A stretch of DNA of 64,000 nucleotides from an uncultured Prevotellaceae bacterium (GCA_902768785.1 CACXMM010000002.1:62001-126000); one strand, 5' to 3'; positions 43,733-52,738 are shown, counted from the stretch's first letter. Program-made: numbers and translations. The notes: generated by a model from the sequence alone, not told the origin.

Positions 43733-44647
43733 TCACAGCTCAAAGACATCATTTTCTGCGGTTAGGTATGACTCGGGGAAAACCGCACGGGCTTCTTCGA
43801 GCATCACCTGCTCATCCTCATAACGGGCGGAATAATGTCCCAGCAGCAGGCGTCTTGCACCAGCAGCCTTCGCCACCTTTGCAGCCTGAGCCGCCGTACT
43901 GTGATAGTAGAGCTTCGCTCGCTCTTTTTGTTCGTTGCAATAGGTACTCTCATGGTAGAGCAAGTCAACACCCTTGACAAACTCTGCCAGTTCCGGCATG
44001 TATCTCGTATCACTACAGAAAGCGTAAGACCTCACCGGATCGGCAGGTGTCACCAGTTCTTCATGGGGCACAATCTCCCCGTTTTCCTTCAGCCAACCGG
44101 CACCGTTCTTTATGTTGTTAATCTGACTGACTGGAATCTCCAGGTAGTCGATCATGTCGCGTCGTATATGGGGCAACGTGGCCTTTTCCCTGAATAGGAA
44201 ACCGCAACAAGCAATACGGTGGTTCAAAGGGATACTGCTCACCGTCAGACTTTTATCCTCGTAGATCATCTGCATCACGGTGGTATCGACGGCATGGAAC
44301 ACCACCTGAAACTCCAAACCGCGACAGAACAGTTCCATCTGTGACTGAAGTATCGCTTCAAGTTCCTGAGGAGCATAGACATGCAGTGGAGCCGTTCGTC
44401 CCAACAGTCCGAAGGTACTGATCATACCGATCAGACCAAAACAGTGGTCACCGTGAAGATGGGAGATGAAAACAGCATGCAGACGGCTGAAATGGATATG
44501 TGATCGGCGTAGCTGTATCTGTGTTCCTTCACCGCAGTCGATCATGAACTGCTTGTCACGCAACTCCACAACCTGCGAGGTGGGCATGTGCTTCAAGGTT
44601 GGCAACGCACTCCCACATCCCAGAATATATACTTTAAATGGCTGCAT
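43733..44647 (-). CDS. rnz: Ribonuclease Z
   Basis: 304 aa, the short RNase Z form of the metallo-beta-lactamase fold. The metal-binding HLHGDH (residues 63-68) sits in FISHLHGDHCFGL; SDTRYMPE and the late LLLGHYSARYED supply further ligands. It cleaves the 3' trailer of pre-tRNA. Its start is 1 base after the stop of the upstream lipoprotein gene, so the two are co-translated. The gene order on this strand is mazG, lipoprotein, rnz. Confidence 0.96.
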   Translation of the reverse strand: MQPFKVYILGCGSALPTLKHMPTSQVVELRDKQFMIDCGEGTQIQLRRSHIHFSRLHAVFISHLHGDHCFGLIGMISTFGLLGRTAPLHVYAPQELEAILQSQMELFCRGLEFQVVFHAVDTTVMQMIYEDKSLTVSSIPLNHRIACCGFLFREKATLPHIRRDMIDYLEIPVSQINNIKNGAGWLKENGEIVPHEELVTPADPVRSYAFCSDTRYMPELAEFVKGVDLLYHESTYCNEQKERAKLYYHSTAAQAAKVAKAAGARRLLLGHYSARYEDEQVMLEEARAVFPESYLTAENDVFEL

Positions 44648-44648
44648 C

Positions 44649-45212
44649 CTATTTCAGACGTTTGTAAGCATAGATACCCTTGTCATTCTCCAAAAACAAA
44701 CTGTCAGCTCCCAGTTCATAGATGCAGAACGTGTCGGTGGAGAGAACCAGACGGCCATTACATATTTTCCAGTCAACCAACGGCTTCGGCTCGGTGATGT
44801 TCGACACCACAACACCGCCTTCCTGCAGTTCGAAAGACTTGTCGAGACTCACCCATTTACCCAGTAAGGTCGTAAGGTTAATCACCTCCTCTGCCTTAGC
44901 AGGCTCTTCATCGGTGGCCTCACGTGCCAGCGTCACCGCCATTCGGTCGCCCACGCCAAGTCCTCCTTTCACGTTCGAAACCGAGTCATCGTTGATACTG
45001 ATGTAGAGGGTGTCGCCTTTATCGGTAATCAGCTCCAGCGTATGCATGGCTGACCCGTCACCGCACCGTCCGTAAAGACTCATATCCTCGATGGAATCAT
45101 CAACAATGATTGTTGAATCTTTTTCAACTACAGGAGCAGGTTTCTGATCCTTACATGAGAACGTTAGGGTGATAATCATCAGTCCCCCCAAAAAATAAAC
45201 CAACTTCTTCAT
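44649..45212 (-). CDS. Lipoprotein of unknown function (lipocalin-like)
   Basis: 187 aa. The lipobox LTFSC at about residues 16-20 predicts lipid attachment. The C-terminal half (LGKWVSLDKSFELQEGGVVVSNI to the end) has the W-initiated, strand-rich pattern of small lipocalin-like domains in Bacteroidota. The N-terminal half has beta strands and a DTLYISINDD repeat-like segment. It lies between mazG (25-bp gap) and rnz (1-bp gap). The function is not known. Confidence 0.82.
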   Translation of the reverse strand: MKKLVYFLGGLMIITLTFSCKDQKPAPVVEKDSTIIVDDSIEDMSLYGRCGDGSAMHTLELITDKGDTLYISINDDSVSNVKGGLGVGDRMAVTLAREATDEEPAKAEEVINLTTLLGKWVSLDKSFELQEGGVVVSNITEPKPLVDWKICNGRLVLSTDTFCIYELGADSLFLENDKGIYAYKRLK

Positions 45213-45237
45213 AAGCTATACTTGATTCAATGCTGTT

Positions 45238-46101
45238 CTACTCTTGTTTCTTGGCTTCATTCCATAGTTTATCCATTTCCGATAAGGTCATTTCTATGAG
45301 AGGCTTACCTATTTTAATGGAATGTTCTTCTATATAGTTAAAACGACGGATGAATTTCTGATTAGTATGCTCCAGGGCATTATCGGGGTTTAGTTTGTAC
45401 AAACGGGCGGCATTGATCACTGAGAAAAGGAAGTCACCCAGCTCTTTGGTTGACTTCGTTTTGTCTTCTTTTTTCAATTCTGCTTCTAGTTCATCGAGTT
45501 CTTCCCTCACCTTTTTCCACACATCTTGTTTATCCTCCCAGTCGAAGCCCACATTGCGTGCCTTGTCCTGGATGCGGTAGGCCTTAATCAGACTGGGCAG
45601 GGCGTCGGGCACACCGCTCAGCACGCTCTTGTTCCCGTCCTTCTCCTTCAGCTTGATCTGTTCCCAGTTCTGCAGCACCTGCTCGGCCGTGGTCACGTTC
45701 TGACCCTCCCTCTTCTTGCTCTTTGCAAGGAAGCGGGGATCATCGAGGGGCAGCGGCTCCTTCTCCCCCACCTGCGAGGGATCATAGATATGAGGATGAC
45801 GGAAGATCAACTTGTCGGCCTGCAGGTTACACACATCAGCAATATCAAAGTCATGTGTCTCCGAGCCGATCTTCGAATAAAACAGCACGTGCATCAGCAC
45901 ATCGCCCAATTCTTTCCGGATGTTGTGGGTATCGTTCTTCATCAGCGCATCGCAGAGTTCAAACGTCTCCTCTATGGTGTTGGGGCGCAAACTCTCGTTG
46001 GTCTGCTTTCTGTCCCATGGACATTTCTCTCGCAGTTGATCGAGAACATCCATCAGTCGCCCGAAAGCATCCAGTCTCTCTTCTCTTGTATGCATTTCCA
46101 T
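45238..46101 (-). CDS. mazG: Nucleoside triphosphate pyrophosphohydrolase MazG
   Basis: 287 aa with two MazG-type helical domains. The first (about residues 8-115) has CPWDRKQTNESLRPNTIEE and the metal-binding ExxEx-type pattern EETFE (44-48); the second (about 165-270) has LDELEAELKKED and ELGDFLFSVINAARLYKLNP. It hydrolyses nucleoside triphosphates to monophosphates and PPi, cleaning the nucleotide pool and affecting (p)ppGpp in E. coli. It is first of three genes on this strand. A Met two codons later is an equally possible start. Confidence 0.95.
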   Translation of the reverse strand: MEMHTREERLDAFGRLMDVLDQLREKCPWDRKQTNESLRPNTIEETFELCDALMKNDTHNIRKELGDVLMHVLFYSKIGSETHDFDIADVCNLQADKLIFRHPHIYDPSQVGEKEPLPLDDPRFLAKSKKREGQNVTTAEQVLQNWEQIKLKEKDGNKSVLSGVPDALPSLIKAYRIQDKARNVGFDWEDKQDVWKKVREELDELEAELKKEDKTKSTKELGDFLFSVINAARLYKLNPDNALEHTNQKFIRRFNYIEEHSIKIGKPLIEMTLSEMDKLWNEAKKQE

Positions 46102-46242
46102 ATTCTTTTATCAACTGCAAATGTCGCAATAATTTCGCATACTACCAAATAAATCGCATAGATTTTTATAATCGGTCTGTTGTTCGCAAACCTTTACGTT
46201 AATTTAACACAGGAGAACGTATCAATGTAAGCAAGAATTTTA

Positions 46243-46250
46243 TACCTTTG
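46243..46250 (+). promoter_or_regulatory. -7 box of uxaB
   Basis: TACCTTTG, 38 bases before the start codon. No TTG is seen at the usual spacing, so an activator may be needed. Confidence 0.6.
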
Positions 46251-46288
46251 CATCACAAATCAAAAAACAATCAATTTTTAAACAAATC

Positions 46289-47767
46289 ATGAAAAAATTA
46301 CAAGCTTTAAACAAACAGACTGCGCCCAAAAGCGTGATGCCTGAGAGAATCATTCAGTTTGGTGAAGGTAACTTCCTCCGTGCATTTGTCGATTGGATCA
46401 TCTGGAACATGGATGCCAAGACCAACTTCAACGGAAGCGTCGTAGTTGTGCAGCCTATTGAAAGAGGTATGGTTGACTGGCTCAACGGTCAGGACTGTCT
46501 GTACCACGTAAATCTCCAAGGCCGTCTCAACGGGGAAGCCGTGAACAGCCTGGAGCGCATCGATGTCATCAGCCGCGCACTGAACCCCTATAGCCAAAAC
46601 GCTGCCTTCATGGCCCTGGCCGAGCAGCCCGAGATCCGTTTCGTTATTTCCAACACCACCGAGGCCGGTATTGCCTTCGATGAAACCTGTAAGTTCACCG
46701 ATGCACCTGCCAGCAGCTATCCTGGTAAGCTTGTTCAGCTGCTCTACCGTCGTTTCAAGACCTTCGACGGTGATCCGAAGAAGGGTCTCATCATCATGCC
46801 TTGCGAGCTGATCTTCCTCAATGGACATCACCTGAAGGAGTGCATTTATAAGTATATCGAGCTGTGGAAAGAGGATTTGGGTACTGACTATGAGGCATTC
46901 AAGGAGTGGTTCACCAAATATAACTATGTCTGCGCCACCCTCGTTGACCGTATCGTTCCCGGATTCCCCCGTAAGGAGATTGCCGACATCCAGCAGAAGA
47001 TTGGTTACAAGGACAACCTCGTTGTACAGGCTGAGATCTTCCACCTCTGGGTGATCGAGAAGCCGGAGAACATGGATATCGATGCACTCCGCGAGGAGTT
47101 CCCCGCAGAGAAGGCCGGACTTCATGTGCTCATCGCCGAGAGCGAGAAGCCTTACCATGAGCGCAAGGTGACACTCCTCAACGGACCACACACCGTTCTC
47201 TCCCCCGTCACCTTCCTCAGCGGCGTGAACATCGTGCGCGATGCCTGCAACCACGAGGTTTTGGGTAAGTATATCCACAAGGTACAGTTTGAGGAGCTGA
47301 TGGAAACATTGAATCTTCCGATGGACGAGCTTCGACAGTTTGCAGGTGATGTGCTGGAGCGCTTCAACAACCCATATGTGGATCATCAGGTGACAAGTAT
47401 CATGCTTAACTCATTCCCGAAGTTCCAGGCTCGCGACCTCCCCGGTGTGAAGACATACCTGGAGCGCAAGGGCGAATTGCCACAGGGACTCGTCTTTGGT
47501 CTGGCTGCTATCATTACCTATTATAAAGGTGGTAAGCGTGAGGATGGTACCGAAATCGTTCCCAACGACGACCAGAAGATTATGGATCTGCTCAAGGAAC
47601 TGTGGGCTACAGGCGACACACAGAAAGTTACCGATGGTGTACTGGGTGCCGAGTTCATCTGGGGTGAGGATCTACACAACGTGAAGGGTCTGGCAGAGCT
47701 TGTGAAGAAGGATCTCGATCTGATTCAGGAAAAGGGCATGCTCGAGGCTGTGAAGACGATCTTGTAG
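46289..47767 (+). CDS. uxaB: Tagaturonate reductase (altronate oxidoreductase)
   Basis: 492 aa of the long-chain mannitol-dehydrogenase-like family. The N-terminal Rossmann region has IIQFGEGNFLRAFVDWIIW (residues 21-39) and VISNTTEAGIAF, followed by the conserved LNGPHTVLSPVTFLSGV with the catalytic-side residues. It reduces tagaturonate to altronate with NADH in galacturonate (pectin) breakdown. The other uxa/uxu genes are not adjacent. It is a single gene with its own -7 box and a strong terminator. Mannonate oxidoreductase (UxuB) is the alternative, but the GEGNFLRAF start favours UxaB. Confidence 0.92.
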   Translation: MKKLQALNKQTAPKSVMPERIIQFGEGNFLRAFVDWIIWNMDAKTNFNGSVVVVQPIERGMVDWLNGQDCLYHVNLQGRLNGEAVNSLERIDVISRALNPYSQNAAFMALAEQPEIRFVISNTTEAGIAFDETCKFTDAPASSYPGKLVQLLYRRFKTFDGDPKKGLIIMPCELIFLNGHHLKECIYKYIELWKEDLGTDYEAFKEWFTKYNYVCATLVDRIVPGFPRKEIADIQQKIGYKDNLVVQAEIFHLWVIEKPENMDIDALREEFPAEKAGLHVLIAESEKPYHERKVTLLNGPHTVLSPVTFLSGVNIVRDACNHEVLGKYIHKVQFEELMETLNLPMDELRQFAGDVLERFNNPYVDHQVTSIMLNSFPKFQARDLPGVKTYLERKGELPQGLVFGLAAIITYYKGGKREDGTEIVPNDDQKIMDLLKELWATGDTQKVTDGVLGAEFIWGEDLHNVKGLAELVKKDLDLIQEKGMLEAVKTIL

Positions 47768-47790
47768 TTCCGCTTACATTCAATAAAAAA

Positions 47791-47820
47791 GAGTCTGGAA
47801 ATATCGAAATTTCCAGACTC
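47791..47820. terminator. Bidirectional terminator between uxaB and the cupin gene
   Basis: Stem GAGTCTGGAAAT / ATTTCCAGACTC with a 6-base loop, flanked by AATAAAAAA and TTTTTATT, between two convergent genes. Confidence 0.93.
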
Positions 47821-47841
47821 CTTTTTATTGTACTTTTAGAC

Positions 47842-48171
47842 TCAATGCTCCGGTACCACCGCGAAGAAGGTGAGATCTTCACTTCCTTTGTTCATTAAGG
47901 TATGATGTTTCCCCATGGGGTTATAGTGTACCTCACCCGGCAGCACCACCTCCTCCTCTCCTTCATAGATATAGGTGGCCACTCCCGATAGGATGTACAT
48001 GATCTCGGAGTTTCCCTCATGGGTGTGCAAACCGATAGAGCATCCGGGCTCCAGTCTGCCATACATAATCTTCACCTTGTCATCGGTGTAGTGTTTCATG
48101 ATGTATCGTCCCTCACCTCCTTTGAAGTTCGGGACGATGGTCTCTGCTATCTGCCTGAAATCGATTTTCAT
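47842..48171 (-). CDS. Small cupin-domain protein
   Basis: 109 aa, a single cupin barrel. Cupin motif 1 appears as GLHTHEGNSEIMYILSG (metal ligands His-His-Glu), and motif 2 as PGEVHYNPMGKHHTLMN. It starts 13 bp after the TonB-receptor stop and ends at a bidirectional terminator, so it is the second gene of that operon. Single-domain cupins act as isomerases, dioxygenases or ligand sensors; none can be chosen here. Confidence 0.9.
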   Translation of the reverse strand: MKIDFRQIAETIVPNFKGGEGRYIMKHYTDDKVKIMYGRLEPGCSIGLHTHEGNSEIMYILSGVATYIYEGEEEVVLPGEVHYNPMGKHHTLMNKGSEDLTFFAVVPEH

Positions 48172-48184
48172 GTTGTTTGGTTTT

Positions 48185-51100
48185 TCAATTAAAGAAATAC
48201 TTCACACCCACCTGCACCTTCCAGCAGTTGCTGTAGCTCATGTTGGTGTCGTAGCTTTTCGTGGGGTATTCACCGTTAACCTTGTACATCGAGACGATGG
48301 GACGGTTGGCATCATCCACACCCTCGTACTTCAGGATCTTGCCGTAGTTAGATACCTGCGCATTCTTCGGGATGCCCCAGTGGGAGTTCAGCATGTTACC
48401 TAAGTTGATGATGTCGGCAGAGAGCTGCAGCTTGTGCTTCGTACTGCCCACCTTGACCTGGAAGTCCTGAGCGATGCGCATATCCACACGGTGAACCCAG
48501 GGAGAGCGTGCAGCGTAGGCCTCTGCATACTCACCGCGATGACTGTTCAGGTAGCTGTCCTGCTCCACGAATTTCCAGAAGGCGATGCGGTCGGCCTCTG
48601 TCTTGAACTGAATCTCGCTGTCGTTGGCAGGGATATAGATCAGGTCGTTGCTTACACCATCGCCGTTGAAGTCGTTGGTATAGAGATAGCTGTTGTTCAC
48701 GGCAGAGTATCCCTTATAGAAGATGTCGAAGTGAGTGCCCCAGTCACTACCGAACACACGGTACGGCAGGTAGTAGCTGACGGAAGCGATCACCTGGTCG
48801 GGTGTGACATAGCTCGAACGGTGCAGCTTGGTGGAGTTCGGACCATCCACGGTGATACCGCCCGTCCATGTCGATACGGCGTTCTGTCCAGGCAATCCAG
48901 ACACCTCTTTATTCTCCATAAGCGTATAGGCTGCCATCAGCTTCAGGTTGTCCATTGGCTCGGCATTCACTTGGATACTGGCACTGTAACCATAGCCCTT
49001 GTGAGTGTTCTTCAGCATGATGCCGTACTTACCCTTGTAATAGAGGTCGTCATTGCCGTACTTGATACGGTCGTCGGCACCATTGAAATGGTTCATTGCC
49101 TCGGGATTATCATCCTTGATGTTGATGTTGTCCATATACACATCGTTGATTCTCTTGTTGTAGATGAACTCTCCTGTTACGGTGAAGGGGAAGCTGACGG
49201 GCAGCTGGTAGTCGATGGCGATGCTCGACTTCCATACCATCGGCATCTTGAAGTCGGACGACACACCCGTCATGTTCGCACTGGCCACGTGTTTCTCATT
49301 GGTACGCGGCATGTCGAAGTAGTTCTTCAGCTCCTCCACACCCAGGAACTTACCGGCCAAACCGTTGATCTTTCCTTCCACATAGGCGGCATCACGACCT
49401 AAACCATCGGCATACGTCTTGCTCTTGTCATTCCATCCTGCCTGATAGTTCAGCTGGAACACATCGGCGTTACCTGGCATGTTAGTGAAATACACCAGCG
49501 GGAAACGTCCCTGGAACAGACCTGTACCGCCGCGCACCTTCAGGATCTTGTCACCGAAGACATCCCAGGTGAAACCCAGACGCGGTGAGAACTGCCAGGA
49601 TGTGTCGGGCCACTTACCCGTATCGATGTGTTGTCCGTTGAAGTCGAGGGCATAGATGGCGGTGTTCCGCTCCACATCCTTCTCGTTGTAGGAGATGTTC
49701 TCTGCACGCACACCTAAGGTGAGCTTGAGGTTCTTCAGGATGTCCCACTCGTCCTGCAGGTAGATGCCCAGCTGGTTGTAGCGCACCATACTCGATGGAG
49801 AGGCGTTGTCGTTGAAGCCATAGGTGAACGACACGGCGTTCGGTGCCTCACCGTTCAGGAAGCTGTCAAGACTGTCGAAGCGGTAGTAGCCCGTACCGTT
49901 ACGCATGTAGTTGTTCTTTGCCTGCACATGCTCAAAACGGAAACCAGCCGTGATCTTGTGGCTACCGGCATAGTAGGTGAAGTTGTCCGTCAGGTTCGTA
50001 GTCTTCGTATCCACCACGTTGTTGTAGGAGAACAGCTCATATCCCGCACTGATATACGGCTCGAACACACCTTTCTCATACATGATGTCGATGAAGGGGA
50101 AGTTGCTAGAGTCGGTGCCACGACTGTCATCGAGGTCGGAATAGGTGAAGAGCAGCTGGTTGGATGCCTTCGTACCGAAACGACTGTTCAGATCAGCAGA
50201 AAATGACTCCACATCGTTGTGGAAATAATACAAGCTGTTGGCGAAGGCCATTGACTTCGGACCGATACGTGAGTCGGTGAACTTCGAGGCTCCCTGCACC
50301 ACGTCGTGAGAGCTGGCATTACACGTACGCCAGTCAACCACCTTCGTCTTGTTGTACCTCAAGGCAATATGGTGGTCATCGGTGATGTTCCAGTCCAGAC
50401 GTGCCATGAACTTCTCATTCGAGTCGTCGGCGGGATAGTTGGTCCATGAACCTGTATTGTATCCGTAGTTGTTCTTCAGGTAGTCAGACACGCGCTGCAT
50501 GTCGCTCTCGGTGGTTCTCGAGACATATCCCCCAGGGGCCTCACTGTCCTTGCGGGCACGATACTGCACAACCTGTTTGGCCGTGAGTTCCTTCTCGTAG
50601 TTCACAAAGAAGAACAGCTTGTTCTTGATGATCGGACCACCTAAGGTGAAACCATAGGTTTTCACCTCATCATTGGCGCGTTTGCCCAGGTCCTCTCCGT
50701 TGATCTTGTTTCCGCGCATGTCCTCATTGCGGAAATAGGTGTATGCCGTGCCCTTGAAGGTGTTCGTACCTGACTTCGTCACGGCGTTGATACCACCACC
50801 GATGAAGTTCGTCTGGCGCACATCATACGGAGCAATCACCACCTGCATCTCCTCGATGGCATCGATGGAGATCGGTGTACCGCCACCTGGCAAGTTCGAG
50901 GTCAAGCCGAAGCTGTTGTTGAAGTTTGCACCATCCACAGTGAAATTGGTGGAACGGGGGTCAGCACCGGCAAGGTTCGTACCACCGCCCGAATAGGGTG
51001 ATAACTTGGCTACATCGGTCAGGCTGCGCCCGATGCTCGGCATCGACATCAGCTGCTCGTTGTTGATGTTCATCGAGGCACCCGTCTTCTCACCAGCGAA

Positions 51101-51481
51101 CTTCGAGGCCTTACCTGTGACCACCACCTCGGCCAGTTCGTTGGAATCCTCCGAGAGCCATACCTGCAGGTTATAGGTCTCACCCAGCTGCAGCACAATC
51201 TCCCTGAACCGTTTGGTCTGGAATCCGATATAACTCACAGTCACGGAATAGGGTCCGCCGGTACGCATACCTTGGATGGTGAAACGGCCATCCATGTTGG
51301 TCACTGCCTGATAGCGTGTGCCCGAAGGCTCATGAACGGCTTGTACCGTCGCACCGATCACCTCCTCCTGAGTGCTTTTAATCACGACTTTACCCGTCAT
51401 GCCTGACGTGGTAACCTGCGCTAACGCTGCCGACAAGGCCGTCAGCCACAGCGCAACGAACAATAGCAATCTTCTTTGCAT
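48185..51481 (-). CDS. TonB-dependent outer-membrane receptor (Oar-like)
   Basis: 1098 aa. A signal peptide (about residues 1-22) is followed by a carboxypeptidase-regulatory-like domain (about 25-115, TGKVVIKSTQEEVIGATVQA), a plug domain (about 130-240, AEVVVTGKASKFAGEKTG) and a long 22-strand-type barrel ending KVQVGVKYFFN. The layout is the Oar-like type rather than SusC, and no SusD partner is next to it. It probably imports a large or scarce ligand using TonB energy, or acts as an adhesin. The only partner in the operon is a small cupin protein. Confidence 0.93.
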   Translation of the reverse strand: MQRRLLLFVALWLTALSAALAQVTTSGMTGKVVIKSTQEEVIGATVQAVHEPSGTRYQAVTNMDGRFTIQGMRTGGPYSVTVSYIGFQTKRFREIVLQLGETYNLQVWLSEDSNELAEVVVTGKASKFAGEKTGASMNINNEQLMSMPSIGRSLTDVAKLSPYSGGGTNLAGADPRSTNFTVDGANFNNSFGLTSNLPGGGTPISIDAIEEMQVVIAPYDVRQTNFIGGGINAVTKSGTNTFKGTAYTYFRNEDMRGNKINGEDLGKRANDEVKTYGFTLGGPIIKNKLFFFVNYEKELTAKQVVQYRARKDSEAPGGYVSRTTESDMQRVSDYLKNNYGYNTGSWTNYPADDSNEKFMARLDWNITDDHHIALRYNKTKVVDWRTCNASSHDVVQGASKFTDSRIGPKSMAFANSLYYFHNDVESFSADLNSRFGTKASNQLLFTYSDLDDSRGTDSSNFPFIDIMYEKGVFEPYISAGYELFSYNNVVDTKTTNLTDNFTYYAGSHKITAGFRFEHVQAKNNYMRNGTGYYRFDSLDSFLNGEAPNAVSFTYGFNDNASPSSMVRYNQLGIYLQDEWDILKNLKLTLGVRAENISYNEKDVERNTAIYALDFNGQHIDTGKWPDTSWQFSPRLGFTWDVFGDKILKVRGGTGLFQGRFPLVYFTNMPGNADVFQLNYQAGWNDKSKTYADGLGRDAAYVEGKINGLAGKFLGVEELKNYFDMPRTNEKHVASANMTGVSSDFKMPMVWKSSIAIDYQLPVSFPFTVTGEFIYNKRINDVYMDNINIKDDNPEAMNHFNGADDRIKYGNDDLYYKGKYGIMLKNTHKGYGYSASIQVNAEPMDNLKLMAAYTLMENKEVSGLPGQNAVSTWTGGITVDGPNSTKLHRSSYVTPDQVIASVSYYLPYRVFGSDWGTHFDIFYKGYSAVNNSYLYTNDFNGDGVSNDLIYIPANDSEIQFKTEADRIAFWKFVEQDSYLNSHRGEYAEAYAARSPWVHRVDMRIAQDFQVKVGSTKHKLQLSADIINLGNMLNSHWGIPKNAQVSNYGKILKYEGVDDANRPIVSMYKVNGEYPTKSYDTNMSYSNCWKVQVGVKYFFN

Positions 51482-51512
51482 AGGTTTTTAGTTTAATATT
51501 GAATATTTGGTA

Positions 51513-51542
51513 CAAAGATACGAAAAGTCGGGCGCACTACAA
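51513..51542 (-). promoter_or_regulatory. Promoter of the TonB receptor operon
   Basis: On the minus strand, TTG (51540-51542), 19 bases, TATCTTTG (51513-51520), 32 bases before the start. Confidence 0.75.
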
Positions 51543-51567
51543 AATAAAATCATTTATTTTTTTGCCG

Positions 51568-51795
51568 AGACAGATTATCTTCGACTATTTTAATGAATAT
51601 AACGAGGGTACGAAGGCTTGTGAGCTCGAGGATAAGTCAATGAAAGATTCTTACAATTCATTATGAAATTTTCCGACAAGTGACCCTCTGAGAATTGCAT
51701 TTTCACGAATAATCGACCGGTTGGCCGCAAAAACAGTCAAAAATACGCACTTACTTAACCTGCTGAAAAATAGGGACATTAGATTAAAAACATAG
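51568..51795 (+). pseudogene. Possible decayed coding remnant
   Basis: One frame stays open for about 75 codons apart from a single TGA at 51664-51666. The translation has protein-like composition (RQIIFDYFNEYNEGTKACEL before the stop; LRIAFSRIIDRLAAKTVKNT after it). There is no start codon, promoter or recognised family. It may be chance in an AT-rich region. Confidence 0.22.
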
Positions 51796-51828
51796 TTTTG
51801 AGATAATGAAAACACCTTATTTTATGCG

Positions 51829-51963
51829 TAGATGACGCTGGAATAACTAAAAATAGACTTTACTTTGGGGCGAAATAGACTATACTTTGAAGTCAATTAG
51901 ACTATACTTTGAGACCAAATAGACTATACTTTGGGTCAAAAGAGACTATATTTGTTGATAAAG
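51829..51963. repeat. Direct 22-bp-period tandem array
   Basis: In the gene-free stretch 51482-52291, five direct units begin at 51854, 51876, 51898, 51920 and 51942, exactly 22 bp apart. The core is TAGACTATACTTTG (exact in units 2-4; unit 1 has TTTA for TATA; unit 5 starts with G and loses a base near its end), followed by about 8 variable bases. Immediately before unit 1, at 51829-51846, is a copy resembling the core of the 28-kb array (15 of 18 positions). The array sits 330-440 bp before the next gene. Confidence 0.78.
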
Positions 51964-52210
51964 TTGGATTATCTTTCCAAATCTCACCCGTATTTTGATC
52001 CAGAAATGCGCCAATCATGCTCAATTCTTTCTTTTTGGGTTCCTTTTCAGGGAAGTATTAATTTGAAATTTTCCTGACAAAACTCAGTAAAGAAATGTAA
52101 GGTGAATCTTCATGATAACAGTAGATATCCACAACGGTCAACCAGTAAAATAAAGCGCTGTTCATTGAAATAACATCAAATGAAGAAACATTCCCAACGA
52201 TTTCGCAATA
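51902..52210 (-). pseudogene. Possible decayed coding remnant, minus strand
   Basis: One minus-strand frame runs about 102 codons with one internal TAA (52058-52060). It includes SMNSALFYWLTVVDIYCYHE and KKKELSMIGAFLDQNTGEIW, which look protein-like, and ends inside the 22-bp array. I recognise no family with confidence. It has no promoter and only an internal Met. Confidence 0.22.
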
Positions 52211-52235
52211 CTATCAGAAATAGTCACGTTTTTAC

Positions 52236-52266
52236 TTGCATAATTACAATTAAACTCGTATATTTG
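52236..52266 (+). promoter_or_regulatory. Promoter of the small secreted protein at 52.3 kb
   Basis: TTG (52236-52238), 20 bases, TATATTTG (52259-52266). Confidence 0.75.
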
Positions 52267-52291
52267 CACAATACAAAAGACAATCAATGAA

Positions 52292-52663
52292 ATGAAAAAA
52301 CTATTTACTATCCTGATGCTTATGTTGACGCTGACCGCTCAGGCGCAAGGCCAACAAATATCATATATTGAAGAGACAAAGAACTGGTATAACGTCTATG
52401 ACGAACAGGGTAAGAAAATTGGCGGACTGTCGCGTGGCAGCATAGGAGAACTCAAGGGCTGGGGCACCGATTTCCTGGTGGCCAAGTACTACTCTTTTTA
52501 CCGCATCTATGATGCGAAAGGCAAAGTGCTGAAAGTAATGAACGTCTCTGACGTCGGCGAAATCGTCGGCGTATCCAATAATACGATCACCAGTCAGAAA
52601 GGCAGTTGGATATTCACTTGGAACAAGGAGGGAAAGAAAATCAGTGTAAGGACAAAGAATTAA
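52292..52663 (+). CDS. Small secreted protein of unknown function (123 aa)
   Basis: A signal peptide (MKKLFTILMLMLTLTAQAQ) precedes about 100 residues with an internal repeat: YNVYDEQGKKIGGLSRGSIG, then YRIYDAKGKVLKVMNVSDVG, then FTWNKEGKKISV. Each repeat has an aromatic-YD-x-x-GK core followed by a Gly-rich turn, like a small beta-propeller or WG-type repeat. There is no known family name. It has a consensus promoter and is followed at once by an outer-membrane-type protein, probably in the same transcript. Confidence 0.78.
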   Translation: MKKLFTILMLMLTLTAQAQGQQISYIEETKNWYNVYDEQGKKIGGLSRGSIGELKGWGTDFLVAKYYSFYRIYDAKGKVLKVMNVSDVGEIVGVSNNTITSQKGSWIFTWNKEGKKISVRTKN

Positions 52664-52738
52664 AATATGAAGAAAACGAGATGGGCGGAATCACACATCG
52701 TCGCTTTCTGCCAATGCACGAAGAATCTCTGGCTGAAG

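Noticed and set aside
46307-47386. Long antisense frame of 359 codons opposite uxaB
   Set aside because: It mirrors a gene with clear family motifs; the composition is that of a shadow frame and it has no promoter.
48434-49402. Plus-strand frame of 322 codons opposite the TonB receptor
   Set aside because: Shadow of the barrel-coding frame; rich in His and Val, as expected for antisense frames here.
51664-51666. In-frame TGA as a selenocysteine codon
   Set aside because: No start codon, family, or SECIS-like hairpin supports translation of this frame.
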